In this document: positions 60,050 through 64,000 of the stretch, one piece after another | Layout of the letters: every line of letters starts with the position of its first letter | How positions within the stretch are numbered: position 1 is the stretch's first letter | Origin: Hofstenia miamia | Lineage: Eukaryota; Xenacoelomorpha; Acoela | Assembly (NCBI GenBank): GCA_004352715.1 | Contig: SCFE01000029.1 | Location: 411,799 to 475,798, forward strand | Reading direction: 5' to 3' | Length of the DNA: 64,000 nt | Notes under the pieces: generated by a model | Told to the model about the DNA's origin: nothing | Seen by the model: the letters and a program-made list of their open reading frames with translations, nothing else | Databases searched by the model: none | Translations under genes and position numbers: made by a program

Positions 60050-61806
60050 TTTAAAGTTATGGGAATGGCGCTTAAAGGCATATCTACATATAGCTAATTT
60101 CTATATTTTATAAAAAAGAGTAAATGATGGATAAGAAAAAACCACTTTTACAAATAAAATTATTAGCATTTAAAATCTAAAAATCGTCAAATGACAGATT
60201 AAATTGTCAGCGGTGAAGTGAATTCGACATGGGCACACACACAAAAGAAATTAACAAACGTGAAGCATTACAAATGTATCAACAGACAATGATTATCACA
60301 TAAATATATCCATGCATAACAATTGTATCAAAAACGAACGCTGCACAGGCCCGAGCACACAAATTAATACAAACTAGTTTACCATAACCAGGAAGAACAT
60401 TTTTTGGTATTTTCAGAAAGTCGAAATACATTTTTTAAAACTCATTTTTGAAAAAAAGCAGTTTTGTAGTATTTTAAAGTGGCGATGGACTACTATCGAA
60501 AACATGAAAAGTGCTTAATATACTTGCTTAATATACTTATACAATTATTTTCTAGTTATAAAATAAATGATCAACAAATTGGAGACAACCAAATGGGATC
60601 ACTAGTTAAACACAATGGTTGAGAAAAGTCCTCAAAACAGATTATTTATTGTATTTAAATAAATAATTCTAGTTTCTATGTGCTTAAATACAGGGTTGGT
60701 ATGTTATTTAACATTGTTATTAAACAGGTCAATAAAAAACAGAAAGGTATTTTTGACAGCTATTTTTTAATTTATTCTTCTACTTCACAATTCTAGCATT
60801 TATTTACTCGACTTTTATTTATTGACCACAGTATTGAACAGTTGTGTGTTTCCAGATATATGTGGCTCGTCGTAAGAGTCGAGCATGGAGATTTTGGTCG
60901 AAATTACAGTGGATGGAACAAACCGTGCGAAGTGTGAATAATCCTGAGTGATTGAAGAAGTATAAAGAAATTTGAATCTGGTTGCTGCGCTAAAGAAAGT
61001 AACAACATCAAATCGATCTGCATATCAATCATTATATAATATCCTTGAATACTGCATTTCTACAATTCGAAAATAATCAAGTGGGGAAGTTGGTTCAGAT
61101 GTTAAAACATGGTGGACATTTATCGAATCGAAAGAAAATTGGGGCGTTCTTCTCAATGAAGTTCAGTGCGCAAAGTGGTGACTGGTATTAAAGAGCTGGG
61201 AAATCATCAGGTAGTGTCTGCAAAAATAAAACATGAAAATAGCTTATACCATCAGAAACAAGATGGAATTCAGTTTTTGACAAGCTCAAATACTTCAGTA
61301 ACCAGTGGTATAATATTGTCATAATCATCAACAATGCCATGAAGGCTTCGGAAATATTTCGATGGTCTAGAGCAAAAGTGTAACAAGTCACATTTTCACG
61401 TATTTTACTTTTTGGCTCGTTGATTAGTTTTCATGTCTTACTTTGTTTCTAGAACCTCAGTGTGGGTTTTTACGCATAATAGAGAAGATTATCTTGTACA
61501 GAAGTTTAACATGTGCACTTAAAACAGCAAAACAACGGAGAAAAATGGTAACAAGTGCTACTTGTTACACTTTGGCTCCAGCAAAGCAACAATGCAAACA
61601 TAATAAAGATTATAAAATTATTTTCTCTTTGATAATTGTTTCTCACTGTATTAGCACTATCATCATTTTCATCAATAAATAATTCAATTATATTTTCAGT
61701 CAAGAATATATTTCTTAAATTACTAAACAACTTCCGGTGTGCTCATGTGCTAAATCAGTCAATGTGTCTCACATAAAATCCTGACTTAAAATATTGTTGT
61801 TTTGTA
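60050..61806. other. AT-rich stretch, nothing firmly recognised
   Basis: 60860-61180 has somewhat more balanced composition and may be an older piece of the coding relic that follows, but no motif is clear. Confidence 0.35.
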
Positions 61807-62995
61807 GACAATTCCAGCTCTCTAGATGATAGTGATATGGATCCTGAATATACAGAAGGAAACTCAGGCTATAGCTCTTCTGACACAAAAATGTAACACG
61901 CTGAGTAAGATGTGCATATTTCAACACCATATCCAGAAAATGAAAACGCAAGTGAATCTAACACAGAAAGATCCTCATCGTTGAGCAGAAAGAGAAAGCG
62001 AACACGTGGATCGTGGAAGAAGAACATAAAATCAGGAAACTACAACGTAGAAAAAGTGCGAAAACACGAGGACAGGAGCGACAAGACTATTTTTGAAGCT
62101 TACTGGAAATTAGGTTAAACAGTTAAACGACAAAACTTTATTGTTGGCCATGTTCAAGTGATTGGACTACGCGATTAATACACTGGATGGGACACTGATA
62201 TCAAGCTTAGGCCATCAAGTACATAAATTGCCACTTTGAATGGCTAACAATAATTGCGTTCCTTTTACGTTAGTAAGCACTACCACTTACGCTCATTGAT
62301 TAATTTCGGCTTAAACTTGAAACAGTGTCCAATCCATGTATAATCTCGTAATCCCCGATAATGGTAAACTCCCTTCGAAGTGATCCACTTTGTTACTCAT
62401 TAACAGATAGCAATGGGCAGCAAATAACTGTTGTGAAAGTTTTTTTATAAACAGTTTAGATATTTCTAAGCGAACCATACACTGCTATAAAGAGGGATGT
62501 GCATGGTGCTGTTTATAAGCTTCCATATAGTTCACCTCATATATTGAGTCAATTACTAAGGTACAAATCCATTACTGTCGCTGAAGCACAAAGCGTCAAT
62601 ATTTTGAAGCAGGCCTCTCGATTTCCAAGCTCTACACTCTATACAAGAACTCACAGTTTTTTCTACAATGAAGTTAAGGAGAGTTTTTACTCCAAGATTC
62701 TTAATGAAAACTAAAACATAGGATAGCTGCGACATTTGTACTGCGCATAATAAAGCTGCTATACCGCCAGTTGAAGTCAGTGAAAAATTAGAAAGTCATT
62801 CACATAGGAAAGAAATGGCCAGACGTCACAAAGAAAGTGATAAAAAATGACAACCTGGAAAAATGCGTGCAACTTTTGATTTGCAGCAGGTGCTGACAGT
62901 GCCCAGATTGTTCAATGGCTCTAGCTACTACAAAAGAAAATAGAATTGCTATAATTTAACGGTGTATGAGCTGCAAACTGGAAGAGGATTCTCTT
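61807..62995 (+). pseudogene. decayed transposon-like multi-block coding sequence
   Basis: An AG acceptor-like site precedes an acidic block (DDSDMDPEYTEG). After stops comes a basic block (SRKRKRTRGSWKKNIKSGNY), then IFEAYWKLG. Further on, 62728 onward reads CDICTAHNKAA, ESHSHRKEMARRHKESDKK, MRATFDLQQVLTVPRL and SSYYKRK, the last two after stops. This order (acidic leader, RKRxRxxxxWKxN, then CDxC, 'TFDLQxVLPxPxL' and 'YYKRxLxxYNL') matches a repeated uncharacterised protein family seen in insects and other invertebrates that behaves like a DNA transposon. At least four in-frame stops show it is dead. Confidence 0.6.
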
Positions 62996-64000
62996 ACTTC
63001 TGACATGAAGGTGAAGGAGCTCGCGGCAGTAATCAGACTTCAACCTGGTTGTTAAAGTCTAATAGATGAGTAAGGATATAAGCATTTAGCGTTATAGAGC
63101 GATACATGTGGAGGGCAAAATAGAAACAAAATATTTTGCACATCAATGCCCGCGATTAATAAATTTCGGGTCAGGCCCAGAACTCACGTGAATATATTAT
63201 TTCGACCCGATTACTATTCCCTGATAGGGTCAGCCGACAAATTAAAGTAGGGCCAAAAACAACAAAAGTTTAGCTGGATATTATTTCTGAATAACGTAGA
63301 AATTCCAGCAGATGTTTGCAATATGTCTGATGAGTTGCATGATTAGTATTTGATAAAGTAGCATTGTAACATATTTGAGGACCAATTATTATTAACAACG
63401 TGCTTGATCGGAGGTTTAATAGTGTATCACCTCATTTTTAGAGATTGATAACGTACATGGACGATTAGCACGATATGCATGTATATCAATCTGATTTCTT
63501 CAACAATCATCACACTCATCACAATAATATTTGTATACGACTGATGATTCAAAAGCTGATTAGTGTGATGCCTCATGCATATGTAGAACAAAATATATAT
63601 ATGGAAGCAAGAATAAAGAACATACGTGAGCAAGGGCGTATACAGGGGGTGTCCTGACACTACCTAAAATCCTCTATTCTAGCGTAAAAAGATTTTATGG
63701 TAAATGAAAAATATTAACGAGCCATACTTTTTCATTGTCCAGGAATATTTACACTAATATCTGTATTCGACAAGCCAAACCTTTTTTTCAAGACAGCTAG
63801 CCCGGCTTGAGCTCTTAGCTCCTTTCGCTTAAGGCATGATCAAAAGTTACTATCAAAATACTTACGTTAAGTGCGAACCATACTGTTAGATTGCTGTACC
63901 AATACTTAAGCTGGAGTGCATTAGGTCCCTGTATTGTTGTTCTGTTATACTTAGACTTATTCTATTTCCAATTTAATACTAATTTATTTTGCAAATTTAA
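62996..64000. other. AT-rich stretch to the window end
   Basis: No gene recognised. 63155-63245 is a GC-richer patch with CGGGTCAGGCCC-type sequence, perhaps another old MITE, without paired termini. Confidence 0.4.

Noticed and set aside
61506-61730. Minus-strand frame with a signal-peptide-like stretch (FIIFIMFALLLCWSQS) as a candidate contactin first exon
   Set aside because: No plausible donor in the right phase to reach the exon at 57883, no downstream lectin exon, and low-complexity surroundings.

Overview
This window is animal nuclear DNA: very AT-rich, intron-bearing, gene-poor and full of decayed transposons. The gene content (a contactin-type Ig/FN3 adhesion protein, a MADF-type exon, arthropod-style DNA transposons) suggests a protostome invertebrate, perhaps an arthropod. 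That assignment is inference and I cannot name a species. The sequence is a draft assembly. It has three gaps of exactly 1000 N (708-1707, 15493-16492, 17897-18896), shorter gaps at 4891-4909, 5050-5070 and 54284-54432, and single-N joins at 30746, 30827 and 52561.

Three host genes can be read exon by exon, all on the minus strand. Two are paralogous protein tyrosine phosphatases of the Tyr_phosphatase_3 (LipA/MptpB-like) type, at 8688-10863 and 24459-26441. Each has 290 codons in four exons whose lengths match exactly between copies (510/149/125/91 nt). Both carry Met-Cys instead of His-Cys at the start of the catalytic loop. The third, at 42325-57883, is the near-complete ectodomain of a contactin: six Ig domains followed by four FN3 domains. 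Its 18 exons, one of them a 28-nt microexon, join in a single open frame of about 1050 codons. Its 5' end (signal peptide and any N-terminal domain) and its 3' end (membrane anchor) were not found.

The rest is mostly mobile DNA. 1-707, 5071-6270 and 16493-16745 are Penelope-like retroelement 3' ends. 16760-17896 (+) and about 36940-39900 (-) are oppositely oriented copies of one LINE family, with further LINE pieces at 33150, 35360 and 54433. DNA elements include an internally deleted hAT with transposase remnants (3879-4890), a GC-rich Tc1-like element (31361-32208), a mariner/Tc1 deletion derivative (20267-20836), hAT-like MITEs (23889, 39952, probably 45207), a foldback family (58500, 59861) and a decayed multi-block transposon-like coding region (61807-62995).

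I see no bacterial-style defence system, operon or CRISPR. The most unusual signals are small: a 34-bp palindrome flanked by a 6-bp direct repeat that breaks the hAT reading frame; a 63-bp tandem duplication that doubles a contactin splice donor; the contactin microexon; the altered phosphatase loops; and an 80-bp contactin-intron fragment placed between two identical 281-bp blocks 12 kb away, which looks like an assembly error.
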